A stretch of 64,000 bases of DNA, taken from assembly GCF_022539665.2 (NCBI RefSeq), contig NC_081335.1, forward strand, positions 7,626,001 to 7,690,000. The letters run 5' to 3'. Position 1 is the first letter of the stretch. Each line of letters starts with the position of its first letter. This DNA comes from Daphnia carinata. Its lineage: Eukaryota; Arthropoda; Branchiopoda; Diplostraca; Daphniidae. Under the pieces are notes generated by a model, which saw nothing but the letters and a program-made list of their open reading frames with translations, ran no database searches and was not told the origin of the DNA. Position numbers and translations under genes: made by a program. Of this stretch, positions 31,007 through 41,561 are shown in pieces.

Positions 31007-34000
31007 TTAAAATCCAGCGGTGTATCGAATAGGCTTCCTGCGATTTCTTTGTGGACGTCCGGTGTTCGAGACCGTTTGAGGATCATCTTTTTTCAAATTT
31101 TCTTGAGAAGTTCCAGAATCTTGTGAATTCCGTTGAATGAAATCCGTCTTCATTGGGATTTCCATAGAATTTTGTTGATTTTCCCTTGCTTGAAATAGCT
31201 GGTTTTCAAATCCATTTCCGGTGTGTATTTTCATCTCTTCATCCAGAAGTGCGTTGTTTACGAGAGAAGGGTTTACAATTTCTTGGACATCACACAAATC
31301 ATTAAACTCATCTATAAGCCCATCCTCGTTTTTTGATAAATCAATTGTTTGGGTTGAAATCGTTTTACGAAATCGACTCTCAAACTCAAAAGGGGTCTCA
31401 AATGGTGGACATTGTTCGGTCTTCCAAAGCATTGTTTCGTACAAAGGTTTTAATCTGTTAACGTGAGTACGTTGACAGATATAAGAGTTATCCGCTATAT
31501 CTACAGTATTATTAGAATACACTTTTACTACCCTATATGGTCCTTTATATTTCGAAGTGAATTTCCTGCTATCCCCATCTTTAACTACGCGAATATCCAA
31601 TAACACCCTATCGCCTACCACATATCGTCTTTCTTTGGCGCGTTTGTTATATTGTTCCCTCTGACGCTCCCTAGCTTTTCCGCTTTCTTCTCTAACCCTT
31701 TGAAAACTATAACGAAAACGTTCCGCTAAATTACCTACATAATCCGAAGAAGATTTAAATGTTTTTGGGGACGCATCAAGAAATTCATTTATTGGAATAT
31801 TGGGATCCCTACCGTGGAGTAAATAATAAGGGGTGTCAAGTGTTGAGGCGTGCACTGAGCTACGATAAGCAAATAATACGTCGTCTAACATATCTTCCCA
31901 ATTGGAATGCTCTCCATCTTTTAATTCTTTCCTTAACATTGTTGTTAATGTCCTATTGAATCTCTCTGTTTCCCCATTACTGGCTGGATTATATGCAGTT
32001 GTTAACCTCTGATCAATCTTTAATTTCTTACAAAAATATCGAAATAATTTTGAAGTGAAATTAGTCCCACGATCAGAAAGAATTGCTTTTGGCATCCCAT
32101 GACGTACAATTATAGTCTTATATATACACTCGGCTGTTGTTAACGCAGTTTGATCTTTTAAAGCGACTGCTTCTACCCATCGACTAAAATAATCAGTAAT
32201 AACTAAAATATAACTATTTCCGTTAGGCGAAATCGGAGTAATAGGCCCTAAAAAGTCCATTCCAATTACTTGAAAAGGAGCTTTGGCGACTTCATGAGGG
32301 TGCAAAACTGCTCTATATGTAGAGGAAGTGTTAGCTATACATATTTCGCAAGCTTGGCAATACTCCTTAATATCGCCCCTATGTTAGGCCAATAATAATG
32401 GTTTTTCACTTTTAAATATGTCTTATAAAATGCTAAATGCCTCCCATCGGTGCGTCATGTAATTCCTTGAGTACTAGATGGCGGAGCGCTACAGGTAACA
32501 CCAATTGATAACTTACGTCGCTGCGCTTGCTATTTGACAAAGGCAACTCATGCCGATAAAGAGTACCTTCGATGACTTCAAAATATTCAATTTCTTTTAC
32601 CCAATCTGGCCTAGTTTGTTGAAAAATTTCATCCAATTCTCCTTTCTCTAAATAATTCCTAATAGCTATACAAAGTTCATCTTCTAATTGTTTCTCACAA
32701 ATAAACTTAATATTCTTCCCAGTTTGAATACTCGCCACCTTTAAACGTGACAAACAGTCAGCATTTTGGTGAATACGACCAGGCCTATACTTTAACTCAT
32801 AATTGGTCGCAGCTAATAATATAGCCCATCGTCCTAATCTCCCATTGTTATCTTTTTGATCCTTAAGCCACTGTAGTGGACGATGATCACTAATAATCTC
32901 GAATGGCTTATCCAAAAGATAATGTCGAAAATGTTTAATTGCATCAATCACTGCTAAAGCTTCTTTCTCTGTAGTGGCATATTTCATCTCAGCTTTTGTT
33001 AATTGTCTACTAGAATACGCTATCGGATGTTCGTGGCCATTTTGTATCTGCGAAAGTACCGCTCCTATTCCATAATCACATGCGTCTGTGAAAAGTAAAA
33101 ATTTTTCATTGAAATTGGGGTAAACTAATACTGGGGGCGTAACGAGAGAAGTTCGTAATTTTTCAAAGGCATTTTGCTCCTCAGTACCCCAAACAAAAGG
33201 TTTTTTGCTAAGGTCTTTATGAGTTAATCTGGTCAATGGCTTAGCTATTGATCCAAAATTTTGAATAAATCTCCTATAATATCCGGCTAATCCCAAAAAT
33301 GATCTTACTTCGTCTACAGAAGAAGGTGCTTTATAATTCACTATTTTATCGATTTTCCCTGGATCTGGCTTAATTCCTTCAGTCGAAATGACATGGCCTA
33401 AATAATTTACCGATCGTTTAATAAACTGGCATTTTTTAGTTTTAATTTTTAATTTGCATCCTGTAGTAGTTGAAAAATTTCCCGAATATACCTCAAATGG
33501 TCCTCGAAATTATCCGAAAAGATTATTACAGCATCCAAATAAACTAATGCCTTACTTCCCAAAACGTCTTTCAGTACATAATTCATTAGTCTTTGAAATG
33601 TGGCAGGTGCATTGCACAAGCCAAATGCCATACGCTTAAATTCGTATAGATTATTTTCTACAACAAATGCTGTTTTTCTATAGCTGGCTCATCTACCTGA
33701 ATTTGCCAATATTCCGCAGCTAAGTCGAGAGTAGTAAAAAATTTCTTCCCATACAATTTATCCAATGTTTCATCTATCCTTGGCATAGGAAACGAATCTT
33801 TCTTTGTGATACTATTTAATTTCCGATAATCGACGCAAAACCTGACTTCTCCACCTTTTTTCTCAACTAAAACCACAGGTGAAGCCCATGGCGAATACGA
33901 GTATTGAATTGCATTCGCATCAAGCATTTCTTGTACCTTATCCTCCAATAATTTCCTTTGATTATTTGTAACTCTGTAAGGGCGTTGTCTAATAGGGCCT

Positions 34001-34833
34001 CGTCCCTGTGTATCAATTGTATGTTTTATAAGATCTGTGTTGCCTAATTCTGAATCTTTTGCAGCGAACAAGTCGTGAAAGTCATTTAATAATTTAGCGA
34101 GCTGTGTTTGAAATTCGGGGTCGACCTCCGGAATTACAATAGGCTCTTTTACTACGTTAGGCCTGTCGTCAACTTTATTTAAAGAAATTTTTCCAATCGT
34201 TCGAGTAGTAACTTCGATGCCACCTAACTTCGTATCCCTGGGAATTTTGACTTGATTTAACGAATGATTTTCAACTAGAATATTATATTTTCCATCTCTC
34301 GATACTTTTCCTACGAACTCCTCAATAAAAACGCAAGCCGGCAAATCTTCTGCTGGGGTAAATATAAAAGCTGTATTCGGCGGAACAAACGGAAATGACC
34401 CTTTCATTTTCGCGGCAATAACTAGCGACGTCTGACGAGATAACGTCGTCTTTTTGACCGAAGTAACTGCCATGTCCAGAATGCTAGAAATAGCTGATCC
34501 CTGCTTATCTCTTGCTAAATAAATGCTCTTGGCTTCTCCATCAAGCCGAAATCCGTGTTTCTGGATTGCGTCCCATCCAAGGATACAGTCCTCAGAAACA
34601 CCATTTGTAACAATAAACTCTTGCTCCAAAACTGACTCTCCGTATCGCACGGGCAAAGTAACGCTCCCCAGCGTGTGTAATTTTTTCTCCCCTACATCGT
34701 ATAAATCAAAATCAAGTTGACTGCAGATCACTTGAACTCTTTGGGGTAATTTCTTAAATAATTTCTCATGAATAATACTCTTAGACGCTCCTGTATCGAA
34801 TAATGCTTGAAATGGGATCTGATGAATTTTCAA
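31007..34833 (-). pseudogene. Element A pol: protease, RT (catalytic Asp lost), RNase H, integrase
   Basis: Protease LFDTGASKSIIH; RT FCVDYRKLNS and TTLDLAAEYWQI; then a frame change near 33650; the palm motif near 33545 reads VYLDAVIIF where C has VYFDDVII, so the second catalytic Asp is gone. TAA at 33449, then RNase H (TDACDYGIGAVLS, TEKEALAVIDA). Frame changes near 32433 and 32370 precede the integrase core (GMDFLGPITP, ITDYFSRWVEAV, SDRGTNFTS, NGETERFN), GPY-type module (YKGPYRVVKVYS) and a polar tail ending RRKPIRYTAGF. The integrase part (432 aa) is the best preserved. This copy cannot make active RT. Confidence 0.85.
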
Positions 34834-34924
34834 TGGAATTCTCGGTGTCGATTCATTCGTTATGGTTGTTAATTTTGCGACTTGTCGGGATTTACACGGG
34901 GGCTCCCTATCAACTGACCCGAAG

Positions 34925-36154
34925 TTACAGTTGATACCTATTGGTTTCCCTGATTTGGAGGCGGACCTGGAATGTTAGGCCTAATCTGGTTTTTTGCCTT
35001 TGGACAGTTGTTTGATTTATGGCCAATTTCTCGACATGAATAGCATGTTGGTGGCTGAGCTTGTTCCAAACTTTGCCGTTGATATTTGTAACAATTTGTC
35101 TGAGAATGACCCTTATATCCACAAAAAATTGCAAATCAGCTGTGGCTGCGTAGGCTTATGGTGGGAATCACCAGCTGGTTTTGAAAAAGGGGTTTTATGA
35201 GCTGTAGGCCTATCCGGGAATTTATTGAAAGGTTGTGCGCCATTGTTATTGTTATTCTGCTGCGGAGGTCTCCAATTCCTATCCTAGTTTGGAACGAAAC
35301 TTGCTTCTTATACGGTGCGCTTGATACGTTTTTATCAAATTGCAATTGCCTTACCGCTTGCGTTAGCTCAAGAAGTGCGCTCTTAATTTCCTCCTTTTCA
35401 GTTTTTGGGTTATCGACTTGTTTGCTTCCCTGTCTGATAATTGCTACGGCATTTTTGACGAATTCTTTTTGCTCCAATATTATTTCCTTTAGTTCTTTTA
35501 ATTCTGCGTCTTTGGTGTCAGGAGGCCCTGTCACTGCCCTAATAAAATCATGTTTTTCCCTATCCGTTTCCATGGCCTCCAGTCGCAATGCATACATTCG
35601 TGTTGCCGAAATAAGATCATTAAAATTCTTAAATTCTTTATATTTAACTTTCGATTGTAATTTGGAATCCAACCCCTCTATAAATTTTTGCATAAGAATT
35701 ATAGCAAAAGATGCTTCTGAATAGCCTACAGGATATGCGCGTTTGAAAATTTCCTGCAAACGATGAGCATATTCTATAATCTTTTCCCCTGGCTTACGCT
35801 TAGCTTTATTAAACTTCTTTTGATAAAAATCAGCATTTTCGTCACCATGAAAATGATCAAGAAGAGATTCTTTAATTAAAGCATAGTTGTGAGGATGACC
35901 CTTCAAAGTTGCCTGAATAATCGGGAAAGCTTTATCAGCCAATTTTGCCCTTAACATCTGAATAATTTTCCCCTCAGACCAACCTGATCCTTCTACTATA
36001 CTTTCAAAAGATTCTAACCAGGAGTCAAAACGCACAAGAGGATTTCCAGAAAAAGAAGCAAGTAGCTGTAAACGGGAAAAAGTGTGTTGATTATTTTGGA
36101 AATCGTTCAAATCATCGACTGTGGCGCTCTTGATGGAGAACAAGATTCCGCCAT
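34925..36154 (-). pseudogene. Element A Gag (capsid and two zinc knuckles), two frameshifts
   Basis: Start at the Met of MAESCSPSRA (36154), matching MANSYSPTRA of D. One base is missing about 30 nt later. The capsid follows at 36143-35136 (RFDSWLESFESIVEGSGWSE, KRKPGEKIIEYAHRLQEIF), and a second phase change near 35250 leads to two CCHC knuckles (CNFCGYKGHSQTNC and CYSCREIGHKSNNC) that are read in a different frame near 35000-35130. Confidence 0.8.
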
Positions 36155-36177
36155 GTTTGGATTAAATTTTAAAAAAT

Positions 36178-37721
36178 TCAAAGTTCTTCCCTGTGAATTC
36201 TGAGGGTGTTCTGAAATGTTGTTCGTAATTGCCTTAAATTCCCCTGCGTTGTATCCGATTGGCTGGGTGGGCAGGCTCGAGGACAGGGTAAAGGGTACGT
36301 AGGACAGTGTAGGGTTTGTGACTGATTGAAATGATAGTTTCTTCTGCGCGACCGTTTCCTCTTTGGAACGCTTCCCGACAGCGGCGATGTTTGTTGGATT
36401 GGCGTGCTTTGTTGCTGCGTTGGTATCGTTTGTATGAACGTCAGCGATTGTCTCAATTTTTGTTCCGTTTGCGTGATTATTGGCTTGATGTCGCTCGCCT
36501 GCTGTGCGAAGAACGGGTTGTTGGCTTCCGGAAAATTGTTCAGTTTGTCCAAAAGGAATATGATTTCCGGCTGTAGTACCTCCAAATTGTTGATGAGTTG
36601 TAGTTTCCTTAGGTATGCCGCTAGGTTGGCTACTTCCTTCAGGAACGTTCGTTGGGTCGCCAGCAAGATCTCTTCCAGATGAAGAGATGTGTCGCTTACT
36701 TTGGTGATGATTTCCACGTATCTCCCGTCCTCGTCTCTGTCGGTGATGTCCCGTCTTGGAACGAAGCCGAATAGTTCTCGCTTTGTTGTTGGTGTGACCA
36801 CTTGAAGGTCTATTATGTTGTAAATTTGTCCGTGTAGGCAAGTCAGAACCTGTCTCGCGTGTCGTGTGAAAATTTCCTTGAGCTCCGTCACAATTTCCTC
36901 CGTTTGCTTCTTCGTCTTCTTCGTGATCGGTACACTGGCTTTCACCTCCAGAATGGATGTCAGATACTTCAGAAGTGTCTTCGGTTGTTTCCAATCCGTT
37001 AGTGTTAATTTTTCGGCGTCGTAATTCCTCTGAATGTTGCGCATCAACGCCACAAGATGATCCCAGATTTTCGGGTCGCTCGATTGGAAGTCCTTCTCCC
37101 TCTCCTTGAGGCTCTTGATGGCTAGCAGTAGGAACGGTAGCTGGCTGTTCGGTAGTTGGAAGATGCTGTCCCCTTTTTTCTTGATCTCTTGGAACAGGTG
37201 CTGGAGGTTGACGTTGAGCTGGTCTTCCATTGGTTGTCTTCTTTTTTGCAAACAAACCCGAGACTTGTTCAAAAAAGCGTTTGTTGGGGAAGTGTTTGTG
37301 GAAACGGTTTTCTTGGGTGAAAGACGGTTTACTAGTTGGGCTTTGAAGGAAGGAGAATTTCTCACGGTCGAGGTATCAGCTTTACTTGAGCTCGTGGTTT
37401 GCGAACGTTTGAAAGGTCTACTGGCTTTACCAACTCATACGCAGAGTTCGATCTTAACTTTCTTAGCTGGGGATTATTTGGAATTGCACTAGGCTTCAAA
37501 ACAGGAGAGGCAGATTTCCTGATAGTTTCTGTTGCTTTTCTCGAAGTTTTATTACCCGTAAACTTATCAGATCCAGCAAGATTTGAAGTGGAAGTTTTAT
37601 CAAAATTAAGGGTTCTGGCTACACCTTCATCAATTTGAATAACTGGCGCAATAGGACTTTTAATTGTGGATACAGGTGTGCGAGAAAGTTTATGCTTACT
37701 AGAAAAAATATTATCCGTCAT
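36178..37721 (-). pseudogene. ORF1 upstream of gag in element A, two overlapping frames
   Basis: Not a known gypsy protein. The first frame, 37721-37362, starts MTDNIF beside the primer site; the second, 37365-36178 (GTG-opened, overlapping 4 nt), has LPFLLLAIKSLKEREKDFQ, a Leu-rich helical middle (LINNLEVLQPEIIFLLDKL) and a basic KRKRSRRR patch. C has the same order (MTDDVIYGG at 53528, LILALKCLKERL near 52970, LQSITSLESLLPELILLGNRL near 52430), though broken. Together about 500 codons precede Gag. A matrix-like N-terminal Gag extension is the simplest idea. Whether the overlap is a mutation or a programmed shift cannot be told from one copy. Confidence 0.5.
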
Positions 37722-37742
37722 TGTGGGTGAGTTCGATAGATT

Positions 37743-37752
37743 GCTGCCACCA
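37743..37752 (-). promoter_or_regulatory. Primer-binding site, tRNA-Leu type (element A)
   Basis: - strand TGGTGGCAGC, 3 nt inside the 5' LTR; complements the end of animal tRNA-Leu (GCTGCCA plus CCA). Confidence 0.7.
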
Positions 37753-37755
37753 TTA

Positions 37756-38554
37756 TGTAAAGCATTCTTTTAGTGATTGAAAAGAATCACTTTACGTTAT
37801 TAAAGACAAATTGTAATAAGAAAAATGAACTCGGGAAGGCGTTACCACAATGCCGAATATATTTTATTCTAATAGGCCAAAGATAATAAAAGCATTACAC
37901 AGATATAAGATATAAATAGGAAACGGAAATACAAAATGGAGTCAGGCGAATTTAGTCTTACCGTCACCGCTGTGGCGAAGATGGAATAAAGATGTCAAAC
38001 GTTGAAAGAGAAAAGATAAGGAAAAACGGGACTTGTCGGTCGCACAAGAAGCGATGAAGACACTCACAATAATTGTTGAATAAGAACAAATTAAACTCAC
38101 TATATTTGAAGAAAATAATAGCACTTGGAGCACTAAGAATGAGAGCTGGAACTAGAACTGGAACTAGAACAAGAGAGAGCTGAAGAACTGTGGAACTAAC
38201 TTTTGGGAACAAAAAGGGTATCCTTTTATACGTTTTACATGTTTGAGGGAAACATAACATTTCCGACAGATGAGCTCCGGATATAAGTTATTGAATATCT
38301 CACGCAGCAACATTTCTTATTCATGGAAATGTATGGCGCGATGTTCTATGCATTAAGCTCATCCAATCAGCAATAAGCAGGATGTAAAGTATAATATAAT
38401 TCAAGGAAATGTCAATGACACTTGAATTACTATATTTATAATGTATACTTTAAATATAAAGCATAAAAAAACATAATATATAATTTTAATATAAAGAAAA
38501 CAAACAATGAGAATAAAATATAATCAAAAGTTGTATTTTGGTGACTTTGTTACA
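37756..38554 (-). repeat. 5' LTR of element A
   Basis: 799 bp, pair of 16487-17272. It contains an extra GGAACTAGAACT unit and a 10-bp insertion relative to the 3' LTR. Its outer edge abuts D protease sequence beginning CTTGTAACGG. Confidence 0.85.
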
Positions 38555-40229
38555 CTTGTAACGGGATCTGAAAAATTTTCGATGGAATTCTAGGGGTCGA
38601 TTCATTCGTAATAGTGGTTAATTTTGCGACTTGTCGGGGTTTAATATGAGGCTCGTTATCAACTGACCCGAAGCTACAGTTGATAGCTACTGGTTTCCCT
38701 GGTGTTGAGGGGGGCCTGGAATATTAGGTCTTTGCGAATTCCTATATTTTGGACAAATATTAGACTTATGCCCAATTTCTCGACAGGAATAGCAGATTGG
38801 AGGCTGGGCTTGTTCCAAAGTGTGACGCTGAAATTGACGACAATTGGACTGAGTGTGACCGCGGTAACCACAAAAATTACACGTTATGATCTGCTGATCT
38901 GACCTGTTATTATTATTATTGCTAGGTGGCCTCGAGAAAGAGGACGCAACTGGCGTCGGTCTGTTTGGAAATCGAGAAGGTTGGTGTTGGTAAGGGTTAG
39001 GATTAAAATTATTATTATTATTAGTATTACTGGGACGATGCTGGGGAGGCCTCCAGTTTCTGTCTCGATTGGCGTTATTCGATTGGAATGAAACTTGTTT
39101 CCTATAAGGAGTGCTTGGTGTAGCCGGAGAGTAATCTTTCCCATCTTGCTGGAGTCGATTAACAGCCTGTATGAGTTCGTAAAGAACATCCTTAATCTCA
39201 TCTTTGTCCGACTTTGGATTATCCCCTTGCTTATGGCTATGGCGAATATTGGCAACGGCACTGCTTACAATTTCTTTCTGGTCACTTAACATTTGCTTAA
39301 GTTCTTTTAATTCCGAATGTTTTGTGCTAAATGACTCGTCAATTGCCATAACAAGTTCATGCTTCTTCTTGTCTGTTTCCAAGTCTTCCAGCCGAACGGC
39401 GTAAACGCGAGTTGCTGCTACAAGCTCGTGAAAATCTTTGAATTCCTTATATCTGACCTTAGCTTGCAATTTTGAATCCAATCCTTCGATAAATTTCTGC
39501 ATGAGAATAACTGCGAAAGATTTTTCCATATAACCATCAGGATATGCCTTTTTAAAAATTTCTTGTAGACGATGAGCATAATCTAAAATTTTTTCCCCAG
39601 GTTTACGTTTAGCTTTAGTGAATTTCTTAATGTATACATCAACATTTTCATCCCGGTGAAAGTGATCGAGCAAAGCCGTTTTAATGGAACCATAGTCGTA
39701 TGGATGTTTTTAAATTAAGGTTTGTATGACTGAAAAAGCTTTATCTGTTACTTTTGCACGCATCATCTGAATAATTTTCCCTTCAGACCATCCTGCCCCA
39801 TCAACTATACTCTCAAAAGACTCTAGCCAAGAGTCAAAGCGAGTAATTGGACTACCGTAAAAGGGAGGAAGTAATTGTAATCGTGAAAAGGTATGCTGGT
39901 TGTTTTGTAAATCATTTAAATCGTTTACCGTAGCGGCCCTGGTAGGGGAATAAGAGTTAGCCATATTGTTGGTAAAAAAAGTTATAGGAGAGTTTGGGGC
40001 CCTGTGATGGTGCTGTGATGAGTTTGCGCGGCGCCCGGAATGCGGTTCGAAACTGGCCGGGATTCGCCAATATTGTTGTCGGTCAGTGGTATCGACGGTT
40101 TCGGAATCGTAGTCGTTCTGTCTTGCGCTTGTCTATCTGCTGTAATGATGTCGGACAAGTTGGGGTGATCTCCAGCTCTTCCTGGGTTTCCCGAATGGAC
40201 GATAGCAACTGTTTCAATTGTTTGGCAGT
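38555..40229 (-). mobile_element. Element D, 5' portion (leader remnant, gag, protease start)
   Basis: Continues D from 16486 across A. It matches C at 50693-52290 closely. Sequence 39965-40229 is untranslated or broken ORF1 homologous to C 52040-52290. Homology to C ends at about 40229 (TTTGGCAGT), where element E begins. Confidence 0.8.
38687..39964 (-). pseudogene. Element D Gag, one frameshift
   Basis: Start at the ATG of MANSYSPTRA. Frame 39964-39710 covers the N-terminus and RFDSWLESFESIVDGAGWSE; after a shift in a T/A run near 39710 the frame 39673-38687 holds the rest of the capsid, an Asn/Pro-rich linker and two CCHC knuckles (CNFCGYRGHTQSNC, CYSCREIGHKSNIC) ending GPPQHQGNQ. Packages element RNA in the family. 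The lesion is single. Confidence 0.85.
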
Positions 40230-40286
40230 TGAACGAAATTCCTCACGGAATTTCAGTCACAGCATTATGGCCGCTATCAAGAGTTT

Positions 40287-41561
40287 TTGGCAGCCCTAAA
40301 ATTGCACTCCGAGGCCTCGGAATTAGCTAATCGACCCGACTGGGCCATTAGCGTCCTGGGCGCTGCGAAGGGTGGGGCACCACCTAAGCAAGATACGAAA
40401 GATGAGTTACGCGACTTAGTTCTTGAGTTAAAGGCGGAACTCGCTGAATTGAAGCGGTCAGCTAAATCCTCGGGGACCACTGCTAAGCGGGAGGGGGCGA
40501 GGTCTCCCCAGTGTTCCGTCTCCTTCGCGCACGCACGTCGGATGGGAAACCGATTTGCTATAGGTGTGGGAAAGCAGGTCACATCGCTCGCTATTGTATG
40601 GCGGAAAAGGTGAATGACAAAAAGAAGGAGCCGGCGCGCAAGCAGCCGGATGGGGGACGCGACGACCCGCAGGATGATAGAAAGGGGAGCCGGAAGGACG
40701 ACCGAAGAGACGGGTCGCGAACAGATGGGGCAAACCGTGAGAAGAAGGTCGAAAGTCGCAAAGCTCGAGACAGCGGCAGCATGAGCGTCGGGATGGTCTC
40801 GACCGACGAGGACGAAACCCAGGAAACAACGGTCCTGCTTATGGACTCTTCTCGTTTAATTACGGAAACTGTAACCTGTCAGGGAGTGAATATTCGGGCC
40901 GTAATCGACACTGGCGCCGTAGTATCCGTGGCGTCTCCTGATTTACAGCGGAAGCTACAGAGGGAACGGGTAGAGTGGGATGGGCCGTCGGTGGTGATGG
41001 TAAATGGTCAGAAGGCCCCTCCGTTAGGAGCTATGGAGTTAGAGATCGAGCACCAGGGTAAAAGGGCCAGCGGTCAAGTACTAGTACTCGAGATGAGAGG
41101 CATCGATTTGCTGCTAGGAAATGATTTTCTTTAGCCAGTTTAAAAGGTTGCAAATTAACTATGATGCGGAGCGCCCGGAGTTGTTGCTAGGGAGCCTAGT
41201 GAAAGAGTTGGCTGAAGAGGCCGAGCGCAGGTCAAGGCCGAAGATAGTAGCCAAGAAAGCTAGAATGCTCCCTCCCCGGGCCATTTTTCCGGTAGAGATT
41301 GAACCTACGAATTTGGGGGAAGCAACTTGGATGATTGAGCCCTCTGAGCATCTCTCGCGGGTTAAGAGAGTTACCACCGGGAAGGTGCTAGTGTCAGCTG
41401 ACCCCCTACTCGATCGCGTGCTCATCGTAAATTGGGCTAATCGCCAAATGTACTTGCGGGAGGGCACGGTGTTAGGCCAGATGGAGATCATCGATTCTTC
41501 TGTGGTACCCATTGAGGGAGCTGTGCAGCAAAACGCAGAGGAGGTGCGGCTATCGTGCTAA
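40287..41561 (+). pseudogene. Element E Gag C-terminus and protease, frameshifted
   Basis: Capsid end and coiled coil in one frame (LRDLVLELKAELAELKRS, 40287-40613). Zinc knuckle CYRCGKAGHIARYC and protease DTGAVVSVAS with LLLGNDF follow in a second (40511-41134) and the spacer before RT in a third (41121-41561). At least two phase changes. The N-terminal capsid is absent. Confidence 0.8.

Larger units (their letters stand above)
16487..38554 (-). mobile_element. Family 1 gypsy element A, full length but nested-into and decayed
   Basis: Bounded by LTRs at 37756-38554 (5') and 16487-17272 (3'). - strand order: primer site, ORF1, gag, pol, acc1, [element B 22389-30186], acc2, spacer with a TIR element, env, LTR. 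Removing B (7.8 kb) and the TIR element (0.74 kb) leaves about 13.5 kb, long for a gypsy element. It lies inside D. The LTR pair differs by roughly ten substitutions and several indels by eye, about 98-99% outside indels. Confidence 0.8.

Noticed and set aside
36107..37255. 382-codon - strand frame, Ser/Thr/Asn-rich
   Set aside because: Overlaps ORF1 of A in another phase with low-complexity composition; ORF1, not this frame, has a counterpart in C.
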